A DNA stretch of 64,000 nucleotides from Allochromatium humboldtianum. Lineage in GTDB: Bacteria; Pseudomonadota; Gammaproteobacteria; Chromatiales; Chromatiaceae. Both the position numbers and the translations under genes were made by a program. Below the pieces are notes generated by a model, which was not told the DNA's origin, ran no database searches, and saw only the letters and a program-made list of their open reading frames with translations. The DNA is taken from positions 248,001 through 312,000 of the forward strand of contig NZ_JABZEO010000003.1 of NCBI RefSeq assembly GCF_013385175.1, in the 5' to 3' direction. Shown piece after piece: positions 8,681-17,730 of this stretch; position 1 is the stretch's first letter; every line of letters starts with the position of its first letter.

Positions 8681-9748
8681 TCAGTACGGCGGCCCCAGAC
8701 GCCGGAAGCCATGGGCCAGCACCACCAGCAGGAAGAACGCATTGCGGATCAGCACTGCGGGCACGAACAGCGGTAGCGGTCGCACCGTTGCTCCTGGTGT
8801 CCGGCTCTCGGCCAGACGCTCGCCGAGCCGTTCCAGCCAGACGACCGAGCGCGGCCACTCGATCACCCCGTTGAGCCAGTCGCCGGGAATCCCCTCCCGC
8901 CCCACGGACGCGCCGAGAATCCCTCCGACGATCGCGGCCGTCGAGTCGGCATCGCCGCCGCAGCGGATGACGGCCACGACGGCCGCCCGGTAATCGCGCG
9001 GATGCGACAACCAGGCGTGCAGGGCCACCGGCACCGTATGACAGACATAGCCCGAGACGCCGCGCGCCAATCCCAGACTTTGAGCAAAGGCTTCGGTCGA
9101 CTCGCCCTGGCTGACCGAATCGACGGTGCGTTCGATCAGGGTCGTGAGCGTCTGACCCTCGGTGCCGAGTGACGTGCGCACCTCGGCGAGATAGCGTGCC
9201 GGGTCGACTGGACCCGCGCTGGCCATCCGTGCCGCCCAGGCCACGGCCCAGGCTCCCTGCTCGGCCAGGGGATCGGTATGGGTCAGACGGGCGCTGGCGC
9301 GAACCAGGGCGCGCAGTGATTCAGGATCGGCGATCGTCACGCCCTGGATGGCCGCGCGCATGGCCGGACCATTGCCCGCCGAATAGACCCCGCTGCGCTC
9401 GGGGCGAATCCCGATCCAGAGACGCAGGATCGCCCGCAGTGTGGCCCAGCCGACACCGGCCGGCAGCCCCAGAAACCACCAGCGCAACCGCCAGGCCAGT
9501 GAGCGGCGGAAGCGTTCCGGGTCGCCGCCGCTGGCGATCAGGGCCTGCGCGACCATGGCCGTGTGCTCGGTATCGTCCGATACCAGGCCCCAGCGCCCGA
9601 GCAGTCGCTGACGCTCCGGTGGGCCGAGCAATCGCGCGGCGCGTCGGGGCGACAATCCCTCGTAGGGCAGGCCCAGTGCATCGCCAACGGCTGTGCCGAG
9701 CAAGCAGCCGACGATAGCCTTGCAATCCGGGATGGATGGATCAGGCAT
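8681..9748 (-). CDS. ADP-ribosylglycohydrolase family protein (DraG-like)
   Basis: The 355-residue protein has the metal-binding motifs of ADP-ribosyl-acceptor hydrolases: GTAVGDALGLPYEGL near the N-terminus, SDDTEHTAM near residue 58, and CGGDADSTAAIVGGILGA near residue 265. These bind two Mg2+ or Mn2+ ions and release ADP-ribose from modified proteins. DraG reactivates nitrogenase reductase in phototrophs and diazotrophs, but no DraT or nif gene is present in the window, so the target is unknown. The C-terminus has a hydrophobic stretch (PLFVPAVLIRNAFFLLVVLAH) that could anchor it to the membrane. It overlaps the upstream gene by 8 bases. Confidence 0.88.
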   Translation of the reverse strand: MPDPSIPDCKAIVGCLLGTAVGDALGLPYEGLSPRRAARLLGPPERQRLLGRWGLVSDDTEHTAMVAQALIASGGDPERFRRSLAWRLRWWFLGLPAGVGWATLRAILRLWIGIRPERSGVYSAGNGPAMRAAIQGVTIADPESLRALVRASARLTHTDPLAEQGAWAVAWAARMASAGPVDPARYLAEVRTSLGTEGQTLTTLIERTVDSVSQGESTEAFAQSLGLARGVSGYVCHTVPVALHAWLSHPRDYRAAVVAVIRCGGDADSTAAIVGGILGASVGREGIPGDWLNGVIEWPRSVVWLERLGERLAESRTPGATVRPLPLFVPAVLIRNAFFLLVVLAHGFRRLGPPY

Positions 9749-10283
9749 GGCGGCCTCCAGAACGCTCGAACCAACGGCGGATCAGCCAGACAGCGGCTCC
9801 GAGGACGCTGCTGATCACACAGCCCCAAAACAGCGCCGACATCGGTATCGCTCCCAGCCAGCCATTGGCCGACGACCAGGGTGACAGTGGCTGCATGTCG
9901 GCGTGCATGAGACTGTCGAGCGCCACATGCGAGAGGGTTCCGCTCAAGGCGCCCAGCATGACTGATCCGCGTACCAGGATCGCCGGTCGAACCAGTCGGT
10001 CGAGACGGTAATAGGTCAGCTCTCGATTCCAGCGGCGCAGGATCGGACGTCCCAGCGGTGGCGTGATGGCGGCCACAGCCAGTCCGATGACCAGCGCGGC
10101 CGGATAGGTATGGGTGACGCCATGCAGGATCGGTGCACCGGAGATGAGTCCGATCAGTGGTTCGAGATCCATGGCCACTTGGGCCAGACCGAAGGCCAGC
10201 AGACTGAAGCGCTCGCCGAGTCCGGCCTTGAGAGCGATTCCCGGTCCCAGATGCAGGGGGGTGAACGGCATGGGTGCGCTCAT
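9741..10283 (-). CDS. Membrane-bound metal-dependent hydrolase-like protein, 180 aa
   Basis: The N-terminus MSAPMPFTPLHLGPGIALKA matches a common family of small membrane proteins annotated as predicted metal-dependent hydrolases, with conserved His residues near the start and in HGVTHTYPAAL and LSHVALDSLMHAD. There are about four hydrophobic segments. The His/Asp pattern suggests a metal site at the membrane face, but no reaction is established for these proteins. It overlaps the start of the DraG-like gene by 8 bases, so the two are probably translated from one message. Confidence 0.75.
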   Translation of the reverse strand: MSAPMPFTPLHLGPGIALKAGLGERFSLLAFGLAQVAMDLEPLIGLISGAPILHGVTHTYPAALVIGLAVAAITPPLGRPILRRWNRELTYYRLDRLVRPAILVRGSVMLGALSGTLSHVALDSLMHADMQPLSPWSSANGWLGAIPMSALFWGCVISSVLGAAVWLIRRWFERSGGRHA

Positions 10284-10458
10284 GCTGAGTCAGTGCGGGT
10301 CCGGCCAGTTTAGCGCAAACCGCTACACACGGAACCGAGCTTCACCGAAGACTCCCGGACAGTCCGGGGCGGGACTCGACAGCTAGCCATGTCCTTGAAG
10401 GCCGCAAAAGTTGATGGTGCAGAAAGGGTATCGGCGGGACGAGCGAGCCGGATCAAAT

Positions 10459-10818
10459 TCAATGAGCTTGCGACAGCAGGCTTTCATAGGGGATGCGCAG
10501 ACCATCGTGCAGGCGTTTGATCATCCGCAGGCTCAGGGGTCGCTTGCGGTTCAAGACCTCCGAAACCCGACCGCTCGAACCGATATAGGGTTCCAGATCC
10601 TTTGCGGCCAACCCCTGCTGCTCCATGCGAAATTTGATCGCCTCGACCGGATCGGCCGGCCCGATTGGATAGTGCCGGTTCTCGTAGGCTTCGACCAAAG
10701 CGACCAGGATCTCCATTTCATCCGCTTCCGGCGATCCTTCGGGCGCCTGGAAAATGGCTTCGAGACGCTCGAAAGCGGTGCGCAGGTCGTCATCGTTCCG
10801 AATCGGCTTAATATTCAT
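10459..10818 (-). CDS. higA: HigA-type antitoxin, HTH/XRE domain
   Basis: The 119-residue product ends with a helix-turn-helix region (LAAKDLEPYIGSSGRVSEVL then KRPLSLRMIKRLHDGLRIP), typical of the HigA antitoxins that pair with HigB of the PF09907 type. The N-terminal half is acidic and probably contacts the toxin. The ATG at 10818 lies inside the 3' end of the toxin gene, giving an 11-base overlap. Toxin-first order is characteristic of higBA. Autoregulation at a promoter upstream of position 11116 is expected for the family but no operator is obvious. Confidence 0.9.
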   Translation of the reverse strand: MNIKPIRNDDDLRTAFERLEAIFQAPEGSPEADEMEILVALVEAYENRHYPIGPADPVEAIKFRMEQQGLAAKDLEPYIGSSGRVSEVLNRKRPLSLRMIKRLHDGLRIPYESLLSQAH

Positions 10819-11116
10819 TGACGGTCTCCACATCGATTTCGTCATACCGTGCATGGGTACCGATGAACTTGACCCAGGCAATGCCGGCCCGGTACTGCAT
10901 CTCCACAACGAGCCGGTACTTGTTGCCGCCGATATTGAAGACGACACGGTGATTGCCGCAGATGCTGGCATGGCGGTATTGGGCCTTGACATCCTGCGGT
11001 GAGATCCAGCGCGCCTGCACGGCTTCGTCGTACCAACTCTCCAGCGGCCCTTTTGCATCGGCGTACTGAGGTTGCTCCCAGAACTTTCTCAAGGTGCTCT
11101 TGGCAATGATACGCAT
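10808..11116 (-). CDS. higB: HigB-type mRNA interferase toxin
   Basis: The 102-residue protein MRIIAKSTLRKFWEQ with HASICGNHRVVFNIGGNKYR and GIAWVKFIGTHARYDEID is a standard HigB toxin (PF09907), a RelE-like ribosome-dependent RNase that cuts mRNA. It is first in the operon and overlaps the antitoxin gene by 11 bases. It sits between the small hydrolase-like gene and dnaE, with no mobile-element genes next to it. This HigBA is of a different subfamily from the pair at 42896. Confidence 0.92.
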   Translation of the reverse strand: MRIIAKSTLRKFWEQPQYADAKGPLESWYDEAVQARWISPQDVKAQYRHASICGNHRVVFNIGGNKYRLVVEMQYRAGIAWVKFIGTHARYDEIDVETVNEY

Positions 11117-11195
11117 AGGGTCACTTTACCTCCCATTACGGGAGGACAGCAAGAAAGTGAGGTATCTTGGGGGTGATAGGACATACCGGACGCCC

Positions 11196-14100
11196 TCAGG
11201 ACACCGCCCGCAGGCGTGGCGGTGGCTGTAAATCGGGCATGGGGGCCTGTTGGACCGGGCGCTCGTAAGAGACGCGGACACTCTCGGCACCCAACAACTG
11301 GCGCAACTGCTTGAGCAGGGCATCGGCCGGACGAACGCGCCAGGCACTCCCCAGCATCAGCTCGCCCACAGCACCGGGGCGACGGTAGATCAGCCGGATC
11401 GGCACACTGGTCTCGCGCGCCGTATCGCGATGGGCGAGCAGCACGGCGCGCAGTTCCTCGACCCGCTCCAGTCCGCGCGCATGGACGGCCGGATCGGACA
11501 GATCCAGCGTCAGGAGCAGATGGTCGGCGGCGGTTGCGCGCGCTTCCTCGAAGGTGCGCACGCTGTCGGCGCGCAGCGACCAGGCGTCGCGGAACTCGTC
11601 GAAGTTGAGCGCGCCCGTGATGCTCAGGATCTGATCGGCGACCAGCAGATGACGCGCCTGTTCATAGAGTTCGGAGAAGACCGTGGCCTCGATGCGTCCG
11701 GTGCGATCGTCGAGCACCACCGAGCCCATACGTCCGCGCTGGGTCTTGCCATGTCGCACACCGACCACCAGACCGACGACGGTGCGTTTTTCGCGGTCGC
11801 GCCGGTCGCGGCGCCCGAGTTCGCGATCGGTCTCCAGCAAGCGGGCGATGCGCGCCCCGCCCATCGCCTTGAGTTCGTCCTCGTAGCGGTCGATCGGATG
11901 TCCGGTGAGATAGAGTCCGAGCGTCTCCTTTTCGCCCTGGAGACGCTGTTCGTCCTCCCAGTCGGCGAGGGTCTCACGGGCGAGTTGCGGGTCCGGCGTG
12001 GGCGGCCCGCTGGGTTCGAGCGCACCGAACAGGTCGACCTGACCGGCGGCACGGGTGCTGTGATACTGCTCAGCGGCCTTGAGCGCCAGCGGCAGATGAG
12101 CCATGAGCGTAGCGCGGTTGGGTCCGAGTTCGTCGAGCGCGCCGGCGCGGACCAGCGACTCCAGCACGCGGCGATTGACCCGTTGCAGGTCGATGCGTCC
12201 GCAGAAGTCCCAGAGGTCGCGGAAAGGACCGCCGGCACGACGGGCCTCCAGCATGGCCTCGATCGCCGACTCGCCCACGCCCTTGACCGCGCCCAGACCA
12301 TAGACCACGGTCTTGTCGTCAGCGATGGTGAAGTGATAGTCGGAGCGATTGATGGCCGGCGGCTCGACCCTGAGCTTCATCGTCCGGCATTCGTCGATCA
12401 GGGTGACGACCTTGTCGGTGTTGTCCATGTCCGCCGAGAGCACGGCGGCCATGAAGGCAGCCGGATAGTGCGCCTTGAGCCAGAGGGTTTGGTAGCTGAC
12501 TAGGGCGTAGGCGGCTGAGTGTGAGTTATGGACGATGATGTCGTCGGCGACGAAGTTATGAGTGTGGTCGACTTCCAGGTCATAGGTCATGGCCGCGCCA
12601 TCGGGTTCGATGGCGACGATACGCTCCCAGAAGATCTCAGCATCGGCGGCCTGTCTCAGATCGTCGGCCCCGAAGAAATCAGCCAGCTTGCGGATCGTGG
12701 CGCGACGAAAGCCTCTTCTTGGCGCCCTATTCCTCTCTGAGCCATAAAATCCATTGATGCTAACAGTTACACCGCTACCACCAGCAACTTGACTCCAAGT
12801 CAAACCGCTGATGTCTTTATAGCGTCTGATCGTTTCGTTGATTTCAAACGGCAGCGTATCGATCGACTCGCGATCAGCGGGTGTCTGAGCTAGATAGTCA
12901 CACAAATAATTGAGCTGAACATTTCGTCCGACCAGATGTGGACCGATGACCTGGACGAATGTCTCGATGCTGCGTCGACCGACAAGATAAAGCGTATATC
13001 CGATGCGTCCATCTTTATAGGGAAAGCGCTTTTCGGTCAGTCGGCTGACAATACCCAAGCGCAACAGCAGATGCTGAGTCTCGCTAGCTAGACGCTGTGA
13101 GGCGCTCGCTAAATAGGGAGTCATGTTGTTTCTAGAAGCGCCTGCGATATAGCCATCCCCAGACCAGAGCCGTCCGAGCAAGACGGCTAAACAAGCGTTG
13201 TCGAGGCGAAACACACCAGCGGGAAAATGCTTGTCCGGCGCCTTGTGACCGATCATCCCCAGCTCTTCGAGCCACAGACGCGCGCCCGAGCGCGACGTGA
13301 AACTATGACCACCGCCGACACGAATGCGCGTATCGCGCCCGGTTCCGACATAGACGCACCAGGTATCAGCCCGTTCCGGCCTGAGACGCACCGTGGGTTG
13401 CGTATCGGGAAAGGCGCTCGCAGCAGCCAGGAAATCGTCTCTGGCGACTTCATCCTTGTTGTAGAAATAGAAGCCGCTCGGATGACAGGTATTGCCCTCC
13501 GACAAGACCCAGCCCAGCGTGATGAGCTCGTGCTCGGGCCAGCGTTCCTGACCCTCGATCGGCAGCCGTGACGGTGAGGCAATGCGGTCGCCCTCCTTCA
13601 GCTCATCCAGACGCTTCCAGCCACTCGCCGTCAGGAGCGGATGATTGCCGGTCGCACGCAGCGTCTTGCCCAGCGAGGTTCTGAGCCGAAAGACCGGCTT
13701 GATGCCGTTCTCCATCACCTGGACCACCGAACTCCGGCCCATGCGGTGATCCGGCATCAGACTGGCGACCGAGGCGATACCGTTACGGTAGATCTCTTTG
13801 ACCTTGCGGCGTTCACCGGTCGCCGGGTCGGCAACGAGCGTGTCACCAACGACACAGCGGTTGAAGCCGTAACCGGAGAAATACTCCATCAAATCAAATA
13901 CATGCGACGCCAGCTGACCATCGATTCCACGCGCTAGCGCACCCTGCTCAAAGGTCTCGCGCTGCTTGGCCATCTCTTCGGGCTTTTTCTTGCCCATGGC
14001 TCTTCGAAGTAAGTCAGCTCCGCCCAAGGTATAGCCGCCCAACACCTGCGCAATCTGCATCACCTGCTCCTGATACAGAATGATGCCGTAGGTGGGCTTG

Positions 14101-16118
14101 AGGATCGGCTCCAGGTCCGGATGCGGATAGGCGACCTCGGCGCGTCCATGCTTGCGCTCGATGAAGTCGTCGACCATGCCCGATTGCAGCGGGCCGGGCC
14201 GAAACAGCGCCACCAGCGCCGTGATCTCATCGAAACAATCGGGCTGGAGCTTCTTGATCAGCTCCTTCATGCCGCGCGATTCGAGCTGGAACACCGCCGT
14301 CGTCTCGCAGCGCTTGAGCAGATCGAACGCCTCCTGATCGCGCGGATCGATGCGTTCGATGTCGAGCGGCGGTTCGCCCTTGGCCGCACGCCCGGCATTG
14401 ATGGTCTTGAGCGCCCAGTCGATGATGGTGAGCGTGCGCAATCCCAGGAAGTCGAACTTGACCAGCCCGACCTGCTCCACATCGTCCTTGTCGTACTGCG
14501 TGACCAGATTCACCCCGCCCGGTTCGCAATAGAGCGGCGCGAAATCGGTTAGCACCGTGGGCGCGATCACCACGCCGCCCGCGTGCTTGCCGGCGTTGCG
14601 GGTCAGCCCCTCCAGCTTGCGCGCCATGTCGAGGATGGCCCGCACCTCCTCGTCTTGGTCATAGGCGCGTTTGAGATCCTCGCTCTCCTTGAGCGCCTTA
14701 TCGAGCGTCATCCCCAGCTCGAAGGGCACCATCTTGGCGATCTTGTCGACGAAGCCGTAAGGATGCCCCATGACGCGCCCGACATCGCGCACCACCGCCT
14801 TGGCCGCCATGGTGCCGAAGGTGATGATCTGCGACACCGCCTCGCGCCCGTACTTGCGCGCCACATAGTCGATGACCCGATCGCGCCCTTCCATGCAGAA
14901 GTCGATATCGAAGTCGGGCATGGACACGCGCTCGGGGTTCAGAAAACGCTCGAACAGCAGCTCATGCTCGATCGGGTCGAGATCCGTGATCTTGAGCGCA
15001 TAGGCGACCAGCGAGCCGGCGCCCGAACCGCGCCCCGGCCCGACCGGGATGCCGTTGTCCTTGGCCCACTGGATGAAGTCGGCCACGATCAGGAAGTAGC
15101 CGGGAAAGCCCATCTGGATGATGACGGCAAGCTCGGTTTCGAGCCGCTCCTCGTAGACCCGACACCGCTCGGCATACTCAGGCGCGGCGCGATCGAGAAT
15201 CCGCTCCAACCGCCATTCCAGCCCCCGGCGCGACTGCTCGGCGAAGAAGCTGTCGGTGGTCATGCCCTCGGGCACCGGGAACACCGGCAGATAATTCTTC
15301 CCCAGCCGGAGTTCGAGATTGCAGCGCTTGGCGATCTCGACCGTGTTCTCCAGCGCCTCGGGCAGATCGGCAAAGAGTTCAGCCATCTCCGCCGGGGTGC
15401 GCAGATACTGCTCCTCGCTGTAATCGCGCGGACGGCGCGGGTCGTCGAGCGTGCGGCCCTGATGGATGCAGACACGCGCCTCATGGGCCTCGAAGTCACC
15501 GGCCGCCAGGAATCTCACGTCGTTGGTCGCCACCACGGGCACGCCGCGCCGGATGGCCAGATCCACGCTCGCCTCGACCAGCTCGCCCTCCTGGGGGCGT
15601 CCGGTACGCATCAGCTCCAGGTAATAGCGATCCTCGAACACCGACAGCCAGGCATCGAGCCGCTGACCGGCGATCTCGGGTCGACCCTTGAGCAGCGCCT
15701 CGGCCACGTCGCCGCGCGGCCCGCCCGAGAGTGCGATCAAGCCCTGATGCGCCTCCAGCACCCAGTCACGCTCGACCTGCGCCACCCCCAGATGCTGCCC
15801 CTCGACGAACCCGCGCGAGATCAACCGCGTCAGGTTGCGATAGCCCGGCTCGTCCTGCGCCAGCAGCACCAGGCGATGCGGATGATTGGCGTCTTCCGGA
15901 TTCCGCACCCAGAGATCCGCGCCCGCAATCGGCTTGACCCCAGCGCCCACGGCGGCCTTGTAGAAGCGCACCAGCGAGAACAGGTTGCCCTGATCGGTGA
16001 CGGCGACCGCCGGCATCCCGGCCGCCGCGACCGCCTTGACCAGCGGCTTGATGCGCACCAGCCCATCGACCAGCGAATACTCGGAATGCAGATGCAGATG
16101 TACGAAGGTTGGGTCCAC
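11196..16118 (-). CDS. dnaE: DNA polymerase III subunit alpha, intein-containing precursor
   Basis: The 1640-residue precursor consists of a 1196-residue polymerase interrupted by a 444-residue intein at residues 755-1198. The polymerase starts with the PHP domain (MDPTFVHLHLHSEYSLVDGL), has catalytic Asp residues in MPDFDIDF (401-408) and VKFDFLGL, and a C-terminal region with OB-fold sequence (VVGLVVGVRHGKTQRGRMG). Without the intein the length matches gammaproteobacterial DnaE. It replicates the chromosome as the catalytic part of the Pol III core. The intein must splice itself out for activity because it splits the conserved GFNRSHSAAYAL segment. No frameshift is present, so one continuous frame is translated. 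Confidence 0.96.
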   Translation of the reverse strand: MDPTFVHLHLHSEYSLVDGLVRIKPLVKAVAAAGMPAVAVTDQGNLFSLVRFYKAAVGAGVKPIAGADLWVRNPEDANHPHRLVLLAQDEPGYRNLTRLISRGFVEGQHLGVAQVERDWVLEAHQGLIALSGGPRGDVAEALLKGRPEIAGQRLDAWLSVFEDRYYLELMRTGRPQEGELVEASVDLAIRRGVPVVATNDVRFLAAGDFEAHEARVCIHQGRTLDDPRRPRDYSEEQYLRTPAEMAELFADLPEALENTVEIAKRCNLELRLGKNYLPVFPVPEGMTTDSFFAEQSRRGLEWRLERILDRAAPEYAERCRVYEERLETELAVIIQMGFPGYFLIVADFIQWAKDNGIPVGPGRGSGAGSLVAYALKITDLDPIEHELLFERFLNPERVSMPDFDIDFCMEGRDRVIDYVARKYGREAVSQIITFGTMAAKAVVRDVGRVMGHPYGFVDKIAKMVPFELGMTLDKALKESEDLKRAYDQDEEVRAILDMARKLEGLTRNAGKHAGGVVIAPTVLTDFAPLYCEPGGVNLVTQYDKDDVEQVGLVKFDFLGLRTLTIIDWALKTINAGRAAKGEPPLDIERIDPRDQEAFDLLKRCETTAVFQLESRGMKELIKKLQPDCFDEITALVALFRPGPLQSGMVDDFIERKHGRAEVAYPHPDLEPILKPTYGIILYQEQVMQIAQVLGGYTLGGADLLRRAMGKKKPEEMAKQRETFEQGALARGIDGQLASHVFDLMEYFSGYGFNRCVVGDTLVADPATGERRKVKEIYRNGIASVASLMPDHRMGRSSVVQVMENGIKPVFRLRTSLGKTLRATGNHPLLTASGWKRLDELKEGDRIASPSRLPIEGQERWPEHELITLGWVLSEGNTCHPSGFYFYNKDEVARDDFLAAASAFPDTQPTVRLRPERADTWCVYVGTGRDTRIRVGGGHSFTSRSGARLWLEELGMIGHKAPDKHFPAGVFRLDNACLAVLLGRLWSGDGYIAGASRNNMTPYLASASQRLASETQHLLLRLGIVSRLTEKRFPYKDGRIGYTLYLVGRRSIETFVQVIGPHLVGRNVQLNYLCDYLAQTPADRESIDTLPFEINETIRRYKDISGLTWSQVAGGSGVTVSINGFYGSERNRAPRRGFRRATIRKLADFFGADDLRQAADAEIFWERIVAIEPDGAAMTYDLEVDHTHNFVADDIIVHNSHSAAYALVSYQTLWLKAHYPAAFMAAVLSADMDNTDKVVTLIDECRTMKLRVEPPAINRSDYHFTIADDKTVVYGLGAVKGVGESAIEAMLEARRAGGPFRDLWDFCGRIDLQRVNRRVLESLVRAGALDELGPNRATLMAHLPLALKAAEQYHSTRAAGQVDLFGALEPSGPPTPDPQLARETLADWEDEQRLQGEKETLGLYLTGHPIDRYEDELKAMGGARIARLLETDRELGRRDRRDREKRTVVGLVVGVRHGKTQRGRMGSVVLDDRTGRIEATVFSELYEQARHLLVADQILSITGALNFDEFRDAWSLRADSVRTFEEARATAADHLLLTLDLSDPAVHARGLERVEELRAVLLAHRDTARETSVPIRLIYRRPGAVGELMLGSAWRVRPADALLKQLRQLLGAESVRVSYERPVQQAPMPDLQPPPRLRAVS
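12525..13856 (-). mobile_element. DnaE intein with LAGLIDADG-type homing endonuclease region
   Basis: The insert starts with Cys (CVVGDTLVADP, block A) after GFNR and ends with YDLEVDHTHNFVADDIIVHN followed by Ser of the extein. Block B is TGNHPLLTASGW with its TxxH-type pattern, and the penultimate His and final Asn needed for Asn cyclisation are present. Between the splicing blocks are two motifs like those of DOD-type endonucleases, LGWVLSEGN (about intein residue 114) and LLGRLWSGDGYIAG (about 226). Some stretches inside it (about 12750-13150) look more AT-rich than the flanking dnaE. All residues needed for splicing are intact; whether the nuclease is still active cannot be told from sequence. 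Confidence 0.93.
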
Positions 16119-16338
16119 GGAAGTCCTGCGCGACGGCTGAGAAGGGGGGCGACCCCGAACGGGGGACGCTAGTCTAACGGCCGGACCCGCCCCTGTCCGA
16201 GACGGAAAAATCCATCGAAATCGGGTTTGGGATAGGTGTCTGACGGAGGGTCGCGGAAAGCCTCGCTAGATCCGTGACTTGGATTGGATCGGCTCCGAGC
16301 GGCGGCGCGAATGATCCGGAACCGAACGGCCCCGGCAT

Positions 16339-16367
16339 TTGAAATACCCCAAAACTCTGATTAGGCT
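16339..16367 (+). promoter_or_regulatory. Possible sigma70 promoter before the BrkB-family gene
   Basis: TTGAAA at 16339-16344 is followed by a 17-base spacer and TAGGCT at 16362-16367. Transcription would begin close to 16374, at or just before the first ATG of the BrkB-family frame, so translation may be leaderless or may start at the in-frame ATG at 16410. Rated low because -10 agreement is only TAnnnT. Confidence 0.3.
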
Positions 16368-16373
16368 GAACCG

Positions 16374-17729
16374 ATGGAATCCAAGTATCGATCCATAAGG
16401 CCGCACACGATGACATCGAACCCAAGCCTCCAGACCCGTATGGAAACCCTGCTCTGGGGACAGGATCCACGCCAACTGCCGCGCTGGCAGGCCCAGGCCA
16501 TCCGGCTCGGACGGCTCGTCCATGCCGTGGCGCGCGATCTGACTCAGGGAAACCTGACGCTCTATGCCATGAGCCTGGTCTACACCACCCTGCTCTCGCT
16601 GGTGCCGCTCCTGGCGGTCAGCTTCTCGGTGCTCAAGGGCTTCGGCGTGCACAACCAGATCGAGCCGCTGCTCTCCGGTGCACTCGAACCGCTCGGCGAA
16701 TCGGGCGTGGAGATCACACAGCAGCTCATCGGCTTCGTCGACCGGATGCAGGTCGGGGTGCTCGGGGCGCTGGGCGTGGGGATGCTGTTCTATACCGTCG
16801 TCTCGCTGATCCAGAAGATCGAGCAGTCGTTCAACCATGTCTGGCGCGTCGACGAGGTCCGCCCGTTCGCCCAGCGCTTCACCCAGTATCTGAGCGTGCT
16901 GACCATCGGGCCGGTGCTGTTCTTCTCGGCGGTCGGCGTCTCGGCCTCGCTCGGCGGCAACCCGCTGATGCGCTCGGCGATGGACTACGAGCCGGTGAGC
17001 TGGTTGATGGAGCTGGTGCGGCTACTCGCGCCCTATCTGATGATCTCGGCCACCTTCGCCTTCATCTACCGCTTCGTGCCCAACACCCAGGTGCGGCTGG
17101 TCTCGGCGCTGATCGGCGGTCTGGTCGCGGGCCTGCTGTGGCAGTCGATCGGGGCGCTGTTCGCGCACTTCATGGCCGGCTCGACCCAGTACACCGCCAT
17201 CTATTCGAGTCTGGCGATCCTGATCCTGCTGATGATCTGGATCTATCTCGGCTGGCTGATCCTGCTCGTCGGCAGCAGCATCGCCTTCTACCAGCAGCAC
17301 CCGGAACTGCTCGACTCACCCGAGCGCGAGCCGGAGCCGAGTCCGCGCCGGCGCGAACGTCTGGCCCTGAGCATCGCGAGCGGTATCGCGCGCGCGCATC
17401 TGGCCGCCGAACCGCCGCTGGATCGCGAGACCCTGGCCAAGGCGGCGCGCCAGCCGGCACGCACCATCCAGGCGACCCTGGATCTGCTGGAACAGGCGGG
17501 CTATATCGTGCGCACCGCCGAGGCGCCGGCCGGCTATGTGCTGACGCGCCCGCCCGAGGACATCGCGGTGCTGGACATCCTGGAGCGGGTGCGTCAGTGG
17601 GGCGAGCATCGGGTGGTCGCGGCCGATCGAACGGTCGAGCCGGCGATCGCCGCGATCGAGTCCCGGATCGAGACGGCCCTGACCGAGAGCCTGAAGGATC
17701 TGAGCCTGCGCGATCTGGCGGCGGGTTGA
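16374..17729 (+). CDS. YihY/BrkB-family inner membrane protein with C-terminal winged-helix-like tail
   Basis: The 451-residue protein has the YihY/BrkB layout: an N-terminal amphipathic region, then about six membrane helices including NLTLYAMSLVYTTLLSLVPL and ILILLMIWIYLGWLILLVGS, spanning residues 60-305. The C-terminal 140 residues are soluble, with AHLAAEPPLDRETLAKAAR followed by QATLDLLEQAGYIVRTAE, which resembles a winged helix; this extension occurs in some family members. The family function is unsettled (it was once called RNase BN in error). An alternative start is the ATG at 16410. It is divergent from dnaE and ends one base before the convergent gene at 17731. Confidence 0.88.
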   Translation: MESKYRSIRPHTMTSNPSLQTRMETLLWGQDPRQLPRWQAQAIRLGRLVHAVARDLTQGNLTLYAMSLVYTTLLSLVPLLAVSFSVLKGFGVHNQIEPLLSGALEPLGESGVEITQQLIGFVDRMQVGVLGALGVGMLFYTVVSLIQKIEQSFNHVWRVDEVRPFAQRFTQYLSVLTIGPVLFFSAVGVSASLGGNPLMRSAMDYEPVSWLMELVRLLAPYLMISATFAFIYRFVPNTQVRLVSALIGGLVAGLLWQSIGALFAHFMAGSTQYTAIYSSLAILILLMIWIYLGWLILLVGSSIAFYQQHPELLDSPEREPEPSPRRRERLALSIASGIARAHLAAEPPLDRETLAKAARQPARTIQATLDLLEQAGYIVRTAEAPAGYVLTRPPEDIAVLDILERVRQWGEHRVVAADRTVEPAIAAIESRIETALTESLKDLSLRDLAAG

Positions 17730-17730
17730 G

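Noticed and set aside
10354-10368. Terminator hairpin between the hydrolase-like gene and HigA
   Set aside because: The stem is only 6 bp with a 3-base loop and no T run on either side.
12525-13856. Intein region as an inserted separate gene or insertion sequence
   Set aside because: The frame continues through both joints without stop or target duplication, and the ends have the splicing residues of an intein.
14583-16172. 529-residue open frame on the plus strand over dnaE
   Set aside because: It is the antisense shadow of the dnaE N-terminal half; high GC leaves long open frames opposite real genes. It has no recognisable motifs, and dnaE motifs account for the sequence.
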